Shown: piece by piece, positions 9,216 to 18,733 of the stretch
Numbering within the stretch: position 1 is the first letter of the stretch
Layout of the letters: each line of letters begins with the position of its first letter
Source of the DNA: CAWAPD01 sp963783865
GTDB taxonomy: Bacteria > Actinomycetota > Thermoleophilia > UBA2241
Assembly: GCA_963783865.1 (NCBI GenBank)
Contig: CAWAPD010000001.1
Coordinates: forward strand, 930,001-994,000
Direction: 5' to 3'
DNA length: 64,000 bases
The notes under the pieces: generated by a model
Database searches by the model: none
The model's input: the letters and a program-made list of their open reading frames with translations, nothing else
Told to the model about the DNA's origin: nothing
Program-made: the position numbers and the translations under genes

Positions 9216-11399
9216 ATGGAGGATGCGGGCATCCGCGCGCCGCAAGGCGCCATCGGGGGAGACGTGGACCACGCCCTTGCCGCGGCCGCGCGCAAGGTCG
9301 CCGCCCTCGAGAGCATCGCCCAGGCGGTAGCCGCCAGCGACGAGCTCGAGACGGTGCTTCGCGGCGTGGCCTCGACGATCGGGGAAAGCCTCGGCTTCCC
9401 CGAGTGCAACATCTACGAGTACAACGACGGGACGGGGAGCTTCCGCGTGCTGGCCGCCTTCGACGGCGGGGTCGCGCCGGCCGACGAATGGGTCGGCCGG
9501 ATGGTCGATTACGCCGAGATCGCCGTCGGCGCCCAGTCGCTGATCACCGGCCGGCCGGCGGCCGTCCACTCCCGCGACGATCCGCAGCTCGGCGACGTGG
9601 AGAGACGCCTCATGGAGAGCTACGGCGAGCACGTCCTGCTCACCGTGCCGATGTACTTCGCAGGCCGCCGCGTGGGCGTGATCGAGCTGGTCGACACCGA
9701 CCCGCGGCACCGGATCGGCGAGGACGACGTCTCCCTCGCCCAGGCCATGGCCAACCAGGCAGTGGCCGCGATCCAGAACGCGAAGTCGCTCGATTCGCTG
9801 CGCTCGTTCCACCTGAACAGTCTCAGCGCGCTCGCGTCGGCGCTGAACGCCAAGGACACGTACACTCACGGCCACGCCTCGCGTGTGGCCGCGTATGCCG
9901 TGTTCCTCTGCCGCGAGCTCGGGGTCGACGAGCGGCTCACGGCCGAGCTCGAGAAGGCCTGCTACCTGCACGACATCGGCAAGATCGGGGTGACCGACCG
10001 CATCCTCCAGAAGCGGGGCCGCCTGAACCTCGAGGAGCGGGCGCTGATGCAGACGCACGCCGGGATCAGCGCCCGCATCATCGAGCCGCTGTTCAGCGGC
10101 GAGGTCGTCGAGGCCGTGCGCCACCACCACGAGGCGTGGAACGGCAGCGGCTATCCCGACGGTCTGCACGGCGACGAGATCCCGCTCCTCGCCCGGCTCA
10201 TGCACATCGTCGACTCGTACGACGCCATGTCGTACTCGCGTCCCTACGCGCGCGCCCGTGGGTACGCGCAGGCCGTGGAAGAGATCAGGCGCGGCGCCGG
10301 CGTCCATTTCGACCCCGACCTCGTGGAGCCGTTCCTGAGCGTGCTGGCGCGCATGCAGGAGCGGCGGCTGCGAGTGGCGGAGATCGCCCAGGAGGCGGCC
10401 TCGCTGATCGACGGCGACGAGCACTCCCGGCTCGTGGCCGAGTTCCAGGAGGATTCGCCCGTGTACCGCGAGATGGTCGCGACTCTGCGGCGGGTGCGCG
10501 CCGCGCACCCCGAGGTGCGGTACATCACCACCGCGGTGCTGCGCGATGACACCGCCCGGTTCGTGCTCGACGCGGAGGAGGATCCCGAGCTGCGCTCCCG
10601 GATCGGCGATCCCTATCCGTACTTCCTCGACTCGCCCCGTCTGGCCGATCTCTGGCACACGCGTGAGGCGAGCGGCAGTCTCTACGAGCACTGGTTCGGC
10701 GGCGAGGAGAACGTCCTCTACGTCGACGAGTGGGGCATCTGGCTGTGCGGCTCGGCGGTGATCTACAACCGACGCGGCGAGGCCGTGGGCGTCGTGAACG
10801 TCGACGTCCCCGCCCTGGAGATGGACCCGACGAACAGCGGCGCCCAGCAGATGTTCAACGCCCTGATGCACGACGTCGACCTGCAGCTGGCCACGTCGCG
10901 CGTGCTCGAGATCACCGACGAGCTGTCCGGGCTGTACAACCACCGCTTCTTCCACGACCAGCTGGCGCGCGAGATCGTCCTCGCCGACGAGGAGTTGCGC
11001 ACCGTCTGCGTGCTGCTGATCGACCTCGTCGGGTTCGCGAAGGTCAACGAGGCCCGGGGATACGCCCACGGGGACCTGGTGATCCATTCTGTGGGACAGC
11101 GCCTGGCCGGGCTGGTGCTGCCCGAGGAGGTCTGCGCCAGGATCGTCGCCGACCGGTTCGGCGTGATCACCACCGGCCGCGACGTGGAGCACGCCGCCGC
11201 GCTGGCCGGGCAGATCCAAGCCAGCCTCGCGGCGGACCTCGCGAAGGCGGGCGAGGGCATCGACATCGCGATCGGCGTGGCCGCCTACCCCGACCACGGG
11301 ATCACGAGCAAGAGCCTGGTGATGGCGGCCGAGCAGGTCCTGCGGCGGGCCAAGAGACCGAAGGCTGCTAGGGTTGCGGTCGCCGAGGCGTCTGTTTGA
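9216..11399 (+). CDS. GAF / HD-GYP / degenerate GGDEF signalling protein
   Basis: A 727-residue cytosolic protein. Residues ~25-190 are a GAF domain (CNIYEY, HSRDDPQLGDVERRLMESYGEHV). Residues ~200-400 are an HD-GYP phosphodiesterase with HDIGKIG (His252), HHHEAWNGSGYPDGL and DSYDAMSYSRPY, so c-di-GMP hydrolysis is expected. Residues ~415-560 form a PDC/Cache-like sensor (HPEVRYITTA, RFVLDAEEDPE, YVDEWGIWLCGSAVIYN). Residues ~565-727 are a GGDEF fold (LSGLYNHRFFHDQL, CVLLIDL) in which the catalytic GGDEF is replaced by ADRFG, so it should not make c-di-GMP and may bind GTP or act as a scaffold. ATG 9216 is preferred over upstream in-frame codons, which overlap the divergent pckA. The stop codon sits inside a perfect inverted repeat. 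Confidence 0.92.
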   Translation: MEDAGIRAPQGAIGGDVDHALAAAARKVAALESIAQAVAASDELETVLRGVASTIGESLGFPECNIYEYNDGTGSFRVLAAFDGGVAPADEWVGRMVDYAEIAVGAQSLITGRPAAVHSRDDPQLGDVERRLMESYGEHVLLTVPMYFAGRRVGVIELVDTDPRHRIGEDDVSLAQAMANQAVAAIQNAKSLDSLRSFHLNSLSALASALNAKDTYTHGHASRVAAYAVFLCRELGVDERLTAELEKACYLHDIGKIGVTDRILQKRGRLNLEERALMQTHAGISARIIEPLFSGEVVEAVRHHHEAWNGSGYPDGLHGDEIPLLARLMHIVDSYDAMSYSRPYARARGYAQAVEEIRRGAGVHFDPDLVEPFLSVLARMQERRLRVAEIAQEAASLIDGDEHSRLVAEFQEDSPVYREMVATLRRVRAAHPEVRYITTAVLRDDTARFVLDAEEDPELRSRIGDPYPYFLDSPRLADLWHTREASGSLYEHWFGGEENVLYVDEWGIWLCGSAVIYNRRGEAVGVVNVDVPALEMDPTNSGAQQMFNALMHDVDLQLATSRVLEITDELSGLYNHRFFHDQLAREIVLADEELRTVCVLLIDLVGFAKVNEARGYAHGDLVIHSVGQRLAGLVLPEEVCARIVADRFGVITTGRDVEHAAALAGQIQASLAADLAKAGEGIDIAIGVAAYPDHGITSKSLVMAAEQVLRRAKRPKAARVAVAEASV

Positions 11400-11418
11400 C
11401 GCCTCGGCGACCGCAACC
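11372..11418. repeat. Perfect 21-base inverted repeat spanning a stop codon
   Basis: Arms 11372-11392 and 11398-11418 are perfectly complementary around the loop TGTTT. A further 6-base pair (AAGGCT at 11361-11366, AGCCTT at 11425-11430) extends it with mismatches. It covers the last codons and the TGA (11397-11399) of the HD-GYP gene and ends 13 bases before the ribosome site of the next gene. There is no T-run after it. It could be a terminator, an mRNA-processing hairpin or a protein-binding palindrome. Confidence 0.85.
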
Positions 11419-11443
11419 TACCATAGCCTTCGAGGAGCCTGCC

Positions 11444-13756
11444 GTGCGGCGATCTGCCATGAGCTGTCTGACACCCCAGCGCCGCTTGGCGCTCCATCTT
11501 CTCGTACTCATCTGCGTGCTGTCCGCGTTCCTGGTGCTGCCCGGCCCCTCGTTCGCCCGTTCCGCCGCGACGGCCGCCGACGCCGTCGTGGTCGCGCCTG
11601 CCGGCGCGACCGGCAACGGCGTCGGCTACCTTGCCGACCGGGTAGCGACCGCCGGAGGCCGCCTCGACGTCACCCTCTCGTCGCGCGTCGGCATCTGCCG
11701 CGTCGACGCGGAGGCGGCGCGGCGGCTGCGCGCGGCCGGCTTCGCCGTGCTGCGCGCCGGCGCCGCGCCGCCGGCCGACGCCCCGGCCGGCGTGAGCGTC
11801 GGGCTCGCGGCGCTCGACCGCCTGCGCCAGAACCGTCTCGGCGAGCCGCTGACGCTGCGCAGCGACCTGCAGCCGGTCCCCAACGACGTACGCGGCCAGG
11901 CGATCGACCAGGCCGCCGGGCTCACGCCTCCGGACACGCGGCTCGGGCTGCTGCCGAGCGCGACCGAGCCGGCCGCGTTCGCCGCCGGCACAGTCGCCGT
12001 CAGCGTGATCTTCGTCGAGAGCCAGCCGCCGATGGCGCCGGGCCAGACCAACGCGCAGGACTGGTCGCAGGCCCGTATCGACGCCGTCCAGGCCAAGATC
12101 GCGACCGCCCTCAGCTGGTGGTCGACGACCAACCCTTCCGCCGACCTCACCTTCGTGCTGCCGCCGTCGGGCGCCCTGGGCGCCCCCGCCGTCGACACGA
12201 CCAGCTACGAGCCGATCGAGAACTCGTCGCTCAGCGACGGGCTGTGGCGGCACCAGATCATGCAGGCGCTCGGCTTCTCGAACAGCACCGACGACCCGCC
12301 GCCCGAGGTCTCCTACGACGACGCGGTGCGCAAGGCCAACGGCGCCGACTGGGCCTTCACCGTGTACGTGGTCGACGACAACAACGGCTACCCGGCCAAC
12401 GGCGGCGCCTTCCCCGACGGTTTGTTCGCCTACACGTTCGACCTCTTCGGCCCCTACATGGTGATGACGTACCACAACGACGGGTACGGTCCGGGCCTCT
12501 TCGACGCGGTCATGGCCCACGAGATGGGCCACGTCTTCGGCGCCCTCGACGAGTACCGGGCGCCGCTCGGTTACCCGAGCAGCGGCGGCTACTACTCCGG
12601 CTACCTGTGGGTCAAGAACCGCAACGCCGTCGTCGGCGGCTCGACAAACGATGTGTGCATCATGCGGGGCGGCCAGGAGGGGGTCGCGGCCTACGAAGGC
12701 GGCGGGACCTACGCCGGTCGACCGATCAGGTTCGGCGGTATCTGTCAGGCCAGCCGCGGCCAGGTAGGCTGGCGCGACAGCGATCGCGACGGCGTGCCCG
12801 ATGTGATCGACACGACGCCGACGGTGACCCTCGGCGGCGAGTCGGCGAGCGGCGCCGCCGTGACCGTCACCGGCACCGTGCACGAGAACCCCTGGCCGCG
12901 CGGCCACAACGCGCAGGGTGAGGCGTTCACCCACAACATCAGTTACCTCGTACCGCACGACGTGCGGTACAGCGTCGACGGCGGCGCCGTGACCGGCGCG
13001 GTCTCGGCGACCGACGGCGCCTTCGACGAGGCCTCAGAGCACGTCACGCTCACCACGCCGGCGCTCGGACCGGGCCCCGACGCGGCGGCGCCGACCCACC
13101 ACACGCTCACCGTCGAGGCCACGACGGGCCACACCGCCGGCCTCACGCGCGACGTCTGGGGCGCCGCCGGCCTGACCACGCAGCCGGTGCTGACCCTCGA
13201 CCTCGGCGGCAAGACCTCGCAGACGATCGTCCTCGGCAAGGCAGCCGCGGTGCACGTCACCAGCGCCAGTGGCGGCTATCCGATCCCGTGGCTCTCCTTG
13301 CAGCTGACCGGCTCGGGCGGCGGCGCGAAGGCGCTGGCGACCAACGCGGCCGGCGGCTGGAAGGGCAGCGTCTCGCCTTCGGCCACCACGAGCTACCGGG
13401 CCGACTTCGCCGGCGCCGGCGACTTCCTCGCCGCTCAGAGCGGCAGCGTCACAGTGTCCGTGAGGCCCGTGCTGACCGTCACCCGCGGCGCCGGCCCCAT
13501 CGGCATGAAGGGACACATGAGCGTGGGCTGCGTGTTCCGGCCGGCGCGCAAGGGAGTCTCGCTGAACCTCCAGGAGACCAGAGACGGCGGCGCCACCTGG
13601 AAGACCGTGGCGACGAAGACCACCGGCGGCGCCTCGAACGTCTCGTTCTCGTACCGGCCGACGCACCGCGGCTCCGTCGTGCTCCGCGTGCTGTTCGCCG
13701 GCGACGTCCGGAACGTGCGGGCGAGCGCCCGCGTGCCGGTCTTCAGCGTCAGGTAG
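11444..13756 (+). CDS. Secreted metzincin-like zinc metalloprotease
   Basis: A 770-residue exported protein. The GTG at 11444 is chosen because GAGGAG lies 6 bases upstream; ATG 11459 is the alternative. The N-terminus has a basic region and a hydrophobic signal segment (LALHLLVLICVLSAFLVL, ending ..SFA). The catalytic domain contains HEMGHVFGALDEY, matching HExxHxxGxxD: zinc ligands His359, His363 and Asp369, with Glu360 as catalytic base. Asp as third ligand is the snapalysin-like variant of the metzincin motif. The C-terminal ~240 residues look like Ig-type beta domains (LDLGGKTSQTIVLGKAAAVHV, and a final SVGCVFRPARKG module), which may bind the cell surface or substrate. The protein around the motif is not a family I can name more precisely. 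Confidence 0.8.
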   Translation: MRRSAMSCLTPQRRLALHLLVLICVLSAFLVLPGPSFARSAATAADAVVVAPAGATGNGVGYLADRVATAGGRLDVTLSSRVGICRVDAEAARRLRAAGFAVLRAGAAPPADAPAGVSVGLAALDRLRQNRLGEPLTLRSDLQPVPNDVRGQAIDQAAGLTPPDTRLGLLPSATEPAAFAAGTVAVSVIFVESQPPMAPGQTNAQDWSQARIDAVQAKIATALSWWSTTNPSADLTFVLPPSGALGAPAVDTTSYEPIENSSLSDGLWRHQIMQALGFSNSTDDPPPEVSYDDAVRKANGADWAFTVYVVDDNNGYPANGGAFPDGLFAYTFDLFGPYMVMTYHNDGYGPGLFDAVMAHEMGHVFGALDEYRAPLGYPSSGGYYSGYLWVKNRNAVVGGSTNDVCIMRGGQEGVAAYEGGGTYAGRPIRFGGICQASRGQVGWRDSDRDGVPDVIDTTPTVTLGGESASGAAVTVTGTVHENPWPRGHNAQGEAFTHNISYLVPHDVRYSVDGGAVTGAVSATDGAFDEASEHVTLTTPALGPGPDAAAPTHHTLTVEATTGHTAGLTRDVWGAAGLTTQPVLTLDLGGKTSQTIVLGKAAAVHVTSASGGYPIPWLSLQLTGSGGGAKALATNAAGGWKGSVSPSATTSYRADFAGAGDFLAAQSGSVTVSVRPVLTVTRGAGPIGMKGHMSVGCVFRPARKGVSLNLQETRDGGATWKTVATKTTGGASNVSFSYRPTHRGSVVLRVLFAGDVRNVRASARVPVFSVR

Positions 13757-13877
13757 CACGCGGGCGCTCGCCCGCCCTCGGCACGGCCGCCCGACCTCGC
13801 GGCCCCCCCGGCTGGCACAACTTCCACACAGTGATAACGTTGCCTCACGTGCTTCCGAGGGGATGAAAGGAGTCTTC

Positions 13878-15548
13878 ATGCACGGTGATCCTTCCAGGCG
13901 CCGGCGGCTCGGGTTCGCCGTCGTCGCGATCCTGGTTCTGGCTCTGGGCTTCGCCTTGGTCGTGGCCGCCTGCGGTAGCAGCGGCAGCAGCGGTGGGTCC
14001 GCCACGACGGGCGGGACACCCGTCAAGGGCGGCACCCTGATCGCCACATGGCAGGCCGACCCGCAGTACCTCGACCCGGCGCTCGACTTCGAGGGCAACG
14101 GCTGGGCGATGGAACACTTGGTCTTCAACACGCTGCTCACGTATGCGCAGGGCAGCGGCACGGCCGGCACCAAGCTCGTCCCCGACCTGGCGACGGAGGT
14201 CCCCACGCCGACCGACGGCGGCAAGGCCTACACCTTCCACATCAAGCCGGGCATCAAGTTCGCGCCGCCGGTGAACCGCGAGGTGACGGCCCAGGACATC
14301 GTCTACAGCTTCAACCGCATGATGAACCTGCCGAAGGCCCCGGCGAAGGGCTACTACGAGATGATCCAGGGGGTGAAGGCGGTCGAGGACGGCAAGGCCA
14401 CGACCGTCTCCGGCATCAAGGCGATCGGCAAGGACACCGTGCAGATCACCCTCGTCAACGCCGATCCGACGCTGCTCAACGTGATGGCGATGCCGTTCGC
14501 GGCCGCCGTGCCCAAGGAGTGGGTCGACAAGTACGGCGACCAGTTCACCAAGCACGTCCTCGGCACCGGTCCCTACGTCCTCGACCACTGGACCGCCGGC
14601 TCGGAGATCCTGTTCGTGCGCAACACCAACTACACGGGGCCGGTCGCGTACCCCGACCAGGTCAAGATCGAGCTCGGCGTGACGCCGACGACAGCCGTGC
14701 TGAAGCTGCAGAGCGGCGAGGCCGACATCCTCGGCGACTACATCCCGCCGGCCGACTACGTGCGCGTGACGAACGACCCGAAATGGAAGAAGCAGGTCGC
14801 CGAGCAGCCGTACATCTGGCTCGACTACCTGTTCATGAACCGCAACGTCAAGCCGTTCGACAACCTGCAGGTGCGGCAGGCGCTCGAGTACGCCATCAAC
14901 CGCGACAGGATCGTCAAGCTGCTCTCCGGGACGGCGATCCCGCTGGCGCAGATCTTCCCCGAAGGCATGCCGGGTCACGTCGACGGAGCCACCTTCGGCT
15001 ACTCGTACGACCCCGCCAAGGCCAAGCAGCTGCTGGCGCAGGCCGGGTATGCGAACGGGTTCACCGTGACGGTGTGGTCGCACAACGTCGACCCGTGGCC
15101 GAAGGTCATCCAGGCGATCGCCTACGACCTCAGCCAGGTCGGTATCACCGCCCACACCCAGACGATGAACCGCGACGCCTACTGGACGAAGATCGGCCAT
15201 CCGACGGCGATCGGCATCGGGTTGAACGACTGGCTCATGGACTTCCCCGACCCCTCGGACTACGTCATCCCGCTGTTCAGCAAGAGCTCGGCGATCGTCG
15301 AGGGGACGAACCCGAGCTTCTACTGGAACCCGACCGTCGAGGCCGAGCTTAAGCAGGCGTCCGCCATGACGGACACGACTGCGCGCTACGGCCTGTACTC
15401 GAAGATGCAGGAGCAGATCATGGCCGACGCGCCGGCGGTCCCTCTGTACCAGAACAAGGCCACCACGATGTTCAGCACGCGGATGGGCGGCGTCTACATC
15501 CACCCGATCTGGATCTTCGACCTCGCCCACTACTGGATCAGCCAGTAG
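13878..15548 (+). CDS. Oligopeptide ABC transporter substrate-binding lipoprotein
   Basis: A 556-residue family 5 solute-binding protein. ATG 13878 follows AAAGGAG at 6 bases; the in-frame ATG at 13863 lacks a usable ribosome site. The N-terminus is a lipoprotein signal: an RRRR basic region, a hydrophobic core and the lipobox VVAAC, then a Gly/Ser linker. The mature part shows GGTLIATWQADPQYLDPALDF, YTFHIKPGIKFAPP, VTAQDIVYSFNRMM, GTGPYVLDHW, LFMNRNVKPFDNLQVRQAL and YAINRDRIVKLL, all typical of Opp/Dpp binding proteins. It faces the permease/ATPase operon tail to tail and is presumably its partner, although separately transcribed. Confidence 0.94.
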   Translation: MHGDPSRRRRLGFAVVAILVLALGFALVVAACGSSGSSGGSATTGGTPVKGGTLIATWQADPQYLDPALDFEGNGWAMEHLVFNTLLTYAQGSGTAGTKLVPDLATEVPTPTDGGKAYTFHIKPGIKFAPPVNREVTAQDIVYSFNRMMNLPKAPAKGYYEMIQGVKAVEDGKATTVSGIKAIGKDTVQITLVNADPTLLNVMAMPFAAAVPKEWVDKYGDQFTKHVLGTGPYVLDHWTAGSEILFVRNTNYTGPVAYPDQVKIELGVTPTTAVLKLQSGEADILGDYIPPADYVRVTNDPKWKKQVAEQPYIWLDYLFMNRNVKPFDNLQVRQALEYAINRDRIVKLLSGTAIPLAQIFPEGMPGHVDGATFGYSYDPAKAKQLLAQAGYANGFTVTVWSHNVDPWPKVIQAIAYDLSQVGITAHTQTMNRDAYWTKIGHPTAIGIGLNDWLMDFPDPSDYVIPLFSKSSAIVEGTNPSFYWNPTVEAELKQASAMTDTTARYGLYSKMQEQIMADAPAVPLYQNKATTMFSTRMGGVYIHPIWIFDLAHYWISQ

Positions 15549-15575
15549 AGGCAGAGCACCGGCATGCCTGAACGA

Positions 15576-15612
15576 CGAAGGGGCGGGGCGCCGCAGGCGC
15601 CCCGCCCCTTCG
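15576..15612. terminator. Bidirectional hairpin between convergent transporter genes
   Basis: Perfect 17-base arms (15576-15592, 15596-15612) with a GCA loop lie between the stop of the binding protein and the stop of the permease operon. The stem is almost wholly G/C; the T-tract is poor on both strands. Confidence 0.8.
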
Positions 15613-15623
15613 CACTTCAGCGC

Positions 15624-16556
15624 TCAGTCGTACTTCACCCGCGGGTCGAGCCAGCTGTAGGCGATGTCGACCAGCAGGTTCGAGACGACGATCAGCGTCG
15701 CCGCGAACAGCACGGTGCCCATGATCAGCGGGATGTCCTGGTTCAGGATCGCGTCCCACGCCTGCTGGCCGATGCCGGGGATGCCGAAGACGAACTCGAT
15801 GACGAAGACGCCGCCGAGGAACCAGCCGATGTCCATGCCCAGCAGGGTGACGATCGGCGACCAGGCGTTGCGCATGATGTGGCGCCACACCACGACCCGC
15901 TCCGGCAGGCCTTTGGCGCGGGCCGCCTTGACGTAGTCGGCATTGAGGATGTCGAGCATCCGCGAGCGCAACATGCGCGAGTACCAGGCCGCGCCGCCGA
16001 TCGCCAGGGTCAGGCCGGGTAGCACGCCGTAGATGGGGTGCGCCCAACCTTCGTAGCCGCCCAGCGGGAACAAGTGCACCTGGTAGGCGAGAAAGTAGAG
16101 CAGGATCATGCCCAGCCAGAACGACGGGGCCGCGATGCCGATGAGGCTCATGATGGTGAACGTCCGGTCCTGCACACTGTACTGCCGCAGGGCGGAAACC
16201 ATCCCGATCGGGATGCCGATCAGCAGTTCGAAGATGATGCCGTACATCGCGACCATCAGGGTCGCCGGGAACCGCTGCAGGATGGAGGGCAGCACCTTCT
16301 GGCCGTTCCAGTACGACTTGCCCAGGTCGTGGTGCCGCAGTATGCCCCACATGTAGTGCGCGTACTGCTCGTACACGGGCCTGTCCAGCCACAGCTCGTG
16401 CCGGATCTGCGCTATCGTCTGGGGTGTCGCGTGGGGGCCGGCCGTGGTCTTGGCGGGGTCGGCCGGCACCAGGAACGCGATGGCGAACGTGATGAGGCTC
16501 ACGAAGAAGAGCACCACGATCATCCACAGGATGCGCCGGATGAGGTACTTGCCCAT
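15624..16556 (-). CDS. Peptide ABC transporter permease (OppB/DppB type)
   Basis: A 310-residue integral membrane protein of the binding-protein-dependent transport family. The N-terminal YLIRRILWMIVVLFFVSLITF is the usual first membrane helix, with a large periplasmic loop after it. The EAA coupling loop is present (DYVKAARAKGLPERVVVWRHIMRNA), followed by a GVFVIEFVFGIPGIG helix. It ends YSWLDPRVKYD, the standard ending of the DppB group. It is the last gene of the operon, and its ATG abuts the stop of the DppC-type gene. Confidence 0.95.
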   Translation of the reverse strand: MGKYLIRRILWMIVVLFFVSLITFAIAFLVPADPAKTTAGPHATPQTIAQIRHELWLDRPVYEQYAHYMWGILRHHDLGKSYWNGQKVLPSILQRFPATLMVAMYGIIFELLIGIPIGMVSALRQYSVQDRTFTIMSLIGIAAPSFWLGMILLYFLAYQVHLFPLGGYEGWAHPIYGVLPGLTLAIGGAAWYSRMLRSRMLDILNADYVKAARAKGLPERVVVWRHIMRNAWSPIVTLLGMDIGWFLGGVFVIEFVFGIPGIGQQAWDAILNQDIPLIMGTVLFAATLIVVSNLLVDIAYSWLDPRVKYD

Positions 16557-17612
16557 CTAGCGCCGCCTCTGCTGGGGGTCGAAGGCGTCGCGCATGCCGT
16601 CGCCGACGAGGTTGAAGGCAAGCACGGTGAGCAGGATGCAGATGCCCGGATAGATGATCAGGTGAGGAGCGGCCAGGTAGTAGGGCTGGCCGTCCGAGAT
16701 CATCTGGCCCCACGACGGCGTCGGCGGCTGCACGCCCAGGCCAAGGTAGCTCAGGACAGCCTCGAAGAGCACGGTCGTGGCGATGCCGAGGCTGGTGTAG
16801 ACGATGATAGGCGCCACCAGGTGCGGCAGGATGTGGCGGTACATGACGCGGAACCAGGAGCAGCCCGTCAGCCGCGCGGCGTCGACAAACTCCTTCTCGC
16901 GGATGCTCAGCACCTCGCCGTGGATCACACGCGTCATCGGTGTCCAGTAGACGATACCGATCACCACGATCAGGACCCAGAGGGACGGCTGCACCACCGC
17001 GACGAGCGCGGCGCCGAACAGCAGGATCGGGAATGCCATCATGACGTCGGTCGCCCGCATCACGAGGGTCTCGACCCAGCCGCGGGAGTAGCCGGCGATG
17101 AGCCCGAAGATGAGGCCGAGGAGCAGCGCAAAGCCGTTGGCCAGAATGCCGATGACCAGCGACACGCGTGCGCCGTACATGAGGCGTGAGAGCATGTCGC
17201 GGCCGAGCGTGTCGGTGCCGAGCGGGAACTTGTGGCTGGGGCCCACCGGCAGACCGTTCATCTTGAGACCGTCGTCGTACTGCGTGATCGGACTGTGGAC
17301 GATCCCCAAGTGGGCGAGGACGGGCGCGAAGATCGCGACCAGCACGAGGCCGACGATGATGACGAGGCCGGCCATCGCCAGCTTGTCCTTGCGGTACCGC
17401 CGCCACACCTCCGACCAGGTCCCGTGCGCCGCGATGAGCCGGGTGTCCGGCGACCAGCCCATGGCGGTCTCGGCGCCGGCGACCTCGGAGTACGCCGCGC
17501 CGTCGCCTGTCTCGAGCGCGATCTCGAACTCGGGTTCGAGACCAGCCGATCGCGTGCCGTCGAGCCTGAGCGTCTCGTCGCGGTCTGCGCGGCGGGGAGT
17601 CTCGTCGCTCAC
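16557..17612 (-). CDS. Peptide ABC transporter permease (OppC/DppC type)
   Basis: A 351-residue permease with an unusually long hydrophilic N-terminus (~80 residues) before the first membrane helix (MAGLVIIVGLVLVAIFAPVLA). The family segments follow: HKFPLGTDTLGRDMLSRLMYGARVSL, the coupling loop KEFVDAARLTGCSWFRVMYRHILPH, and PTPSWGQMISDG. The ending NLVGDGMRDAFDPQQRRR is typical of DppC. The GTG start at 17612 overlaps the TGA of the upstream ATPase gene as GTGA, so translation is coupled. It pairs with the OppB-type permease to form the membrane channel. Confidence 0.95.
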   Translation of the reverse strand: MSDETPRRADRDETLRLDGTRSAGLEPEFEIALETGDGAAYSEVAGAETAMGWSPDTRLIAAHGTWSEVWRRYRKDKLAMAGLVIIVGLVLVAIFAPVLAHLGIVHSPITQYDDGLKMNGLPVGPSHKFPLGTDTLGRDMLSRLMYGARVSLVIGILANGFALLLGLIFGLIAGYSRGWVETLVMRATDVMMAFPILLFGAALVAVVQPSLWVLIVVIGIVYWTPMTRVIHGEVLSIREKEFVDAARLTGCSWFRVMYRHILPHLVAPIIVYTSLGIATTVLFEAVLSYLGLGVQPPTPSWGQMISDGQPYYLAAPHLIIYPGICILLTVLAFNLVGDGMRDAFDPQQRRR

Positions 17613-18733
17613 GCCGTCTCATCCTCTCCGCCGGCGCCAGCCGCCGTTGACGAGCGGTCGTGCGTGCCCCGGATCTGCGGGAAGCCCGTCTCCGTGATGA
17701 GGTGGCAGGCGGCCCAGTGGCCCGGCCGCACCTCGCGCAGCTCCGGGTCCTCGACGTCGCAGAGCCCCGCCTGGGCCGCCGGGCAGCGGGTGTGGAAATG
17801 GCAGCCCGGCGGCGGCGAGGCGGGGCTCGGCACGTCGCCCTGAAGCACGATCGCCTGCCTCTTCTCCTCCACGACGGGATCGGGGATCGGCACCGCCGAC
17901 AGCAGCGCCTGGGTGTATGGGTGCATCGCCGACTCGTAGAGCGTCTGGTTGCTCGCCAGCTCGACGATGCGGCCGAGGTACATCACGGCCACCCGGTCGG
18001 AGATGTGGCGCACGACCGACAGGTCGTGCGCGATGAAGAGGTACGTCAGGCCGAGCTCTCTTTGGAGCTTCTCGAGCAGGTTGATGATCTGGGCCCGGAT
18101 CGAGACGTCGAGGGCGCTGATCGGCTCGTCGCAGACGATGAAGTTGGGTTCGACCGCCAGGGCCCGGGCGATGCCGATGCGCTGGCGCTGGCCGCCGGAG
18201 AACTCGTGCGGGTAGCGGTTGAGCGTGTTGGGGTTGATGCCCACCAGGCTCAACAGGTCGCGCACGCGCTGCTCGCGCTCCTTGCGCGGACACAGCTTGA
18301 AGACCAGCAGTGGCTCGCCGACAATGTCGCCCACCGTCATCCGGGCGTTCAGCGAGGCGTACGGGTCCTGGAAGATCATCTGCATGCGGCGGCGCTGCTG
18401 GCGCAACGCACGCCCGCGCAGACGGGCGAGGTCGGCGCCCTCGTAGAGGACGCGGCCGTCGGTCGGCGTGATGAGCTGCAGGATGGCGCGCCCCGTCGTC
18501 GACTTGCCGCAGCCCGACTCGCCGACCAGCCCCAGCGTCTCGCCCTTCATGACCTTGAGCGACACGCCGTCGACGGCGCGCACGGCGCCGATCTTGCGCT
18601 GCACGACGATGCCCGAAGTGATCGGGAAGTGGACCTTCAGGCGGTCGATCTCGATCAGGGCGGTGCCCTGCCCGTCGCCGTTCGCCGGCGTCGGGGCGCC
18701 GGCCGCCGTCGCGATGAGCCCGCCGTCGCTCAC
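17609..18733 (-). CDS. Peptide ABC transporter ATP-binding protein (OppF/DppF type)
   Basis: A 374-residue ATPase. The GTG at 18733 is the start because it forms a GTGA overlap with the upstream ATPase gene; the longer open frame upstream lies within that gene. Walker A is GESGCGKST, the Q-loop region is MIFQDPYASLNARM, the signature is FSGGQRQRIGIARALA and Walker B is FIVCDEPISALD. The switch is YLFIAHDLSVVRHI. The C-terminus carries the oligopeptide-transporter extension with PPPGCHFHTRCPAAQAGLC. A ~25-residue Ala/Gly-rich leader precedes the ATPase domain. It works with the OppD-type ATPase as a heterodimer. Confidence 0.95.
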   Translation of the reverse strand: MSDGGLIATAAGAPTPANGDGQGTALIEIDRLKVHFPITSGIVVQRKIGAVRAVDGVSLKVMKGETLGLVGESGCGKSTTGRAILQLITPTDGRVLYEGADLARLRGRALRQQRRRMQMIFQDPYASLNARMTVGDIVGEPLLVFKLCPRKEREQRVRDLLSLVGINPNTLNRYPHEFSGGQRQRIGIARALAVEPNFIVCDEPISALDVSIRAQIINLLEKLQRELGLTYLFIAHDLSVVRHISDRVAVMYLGRIVELASNQTLYESAMHPYTQALLSAVPIPDPVVEEKRQAIVLQGDVPSPASPPPGCHFHTRCPAAQAGLCDVEDPELREVRPGHWAACHLITETGFPQIRGTHDRSSTAAGAGGEDETA

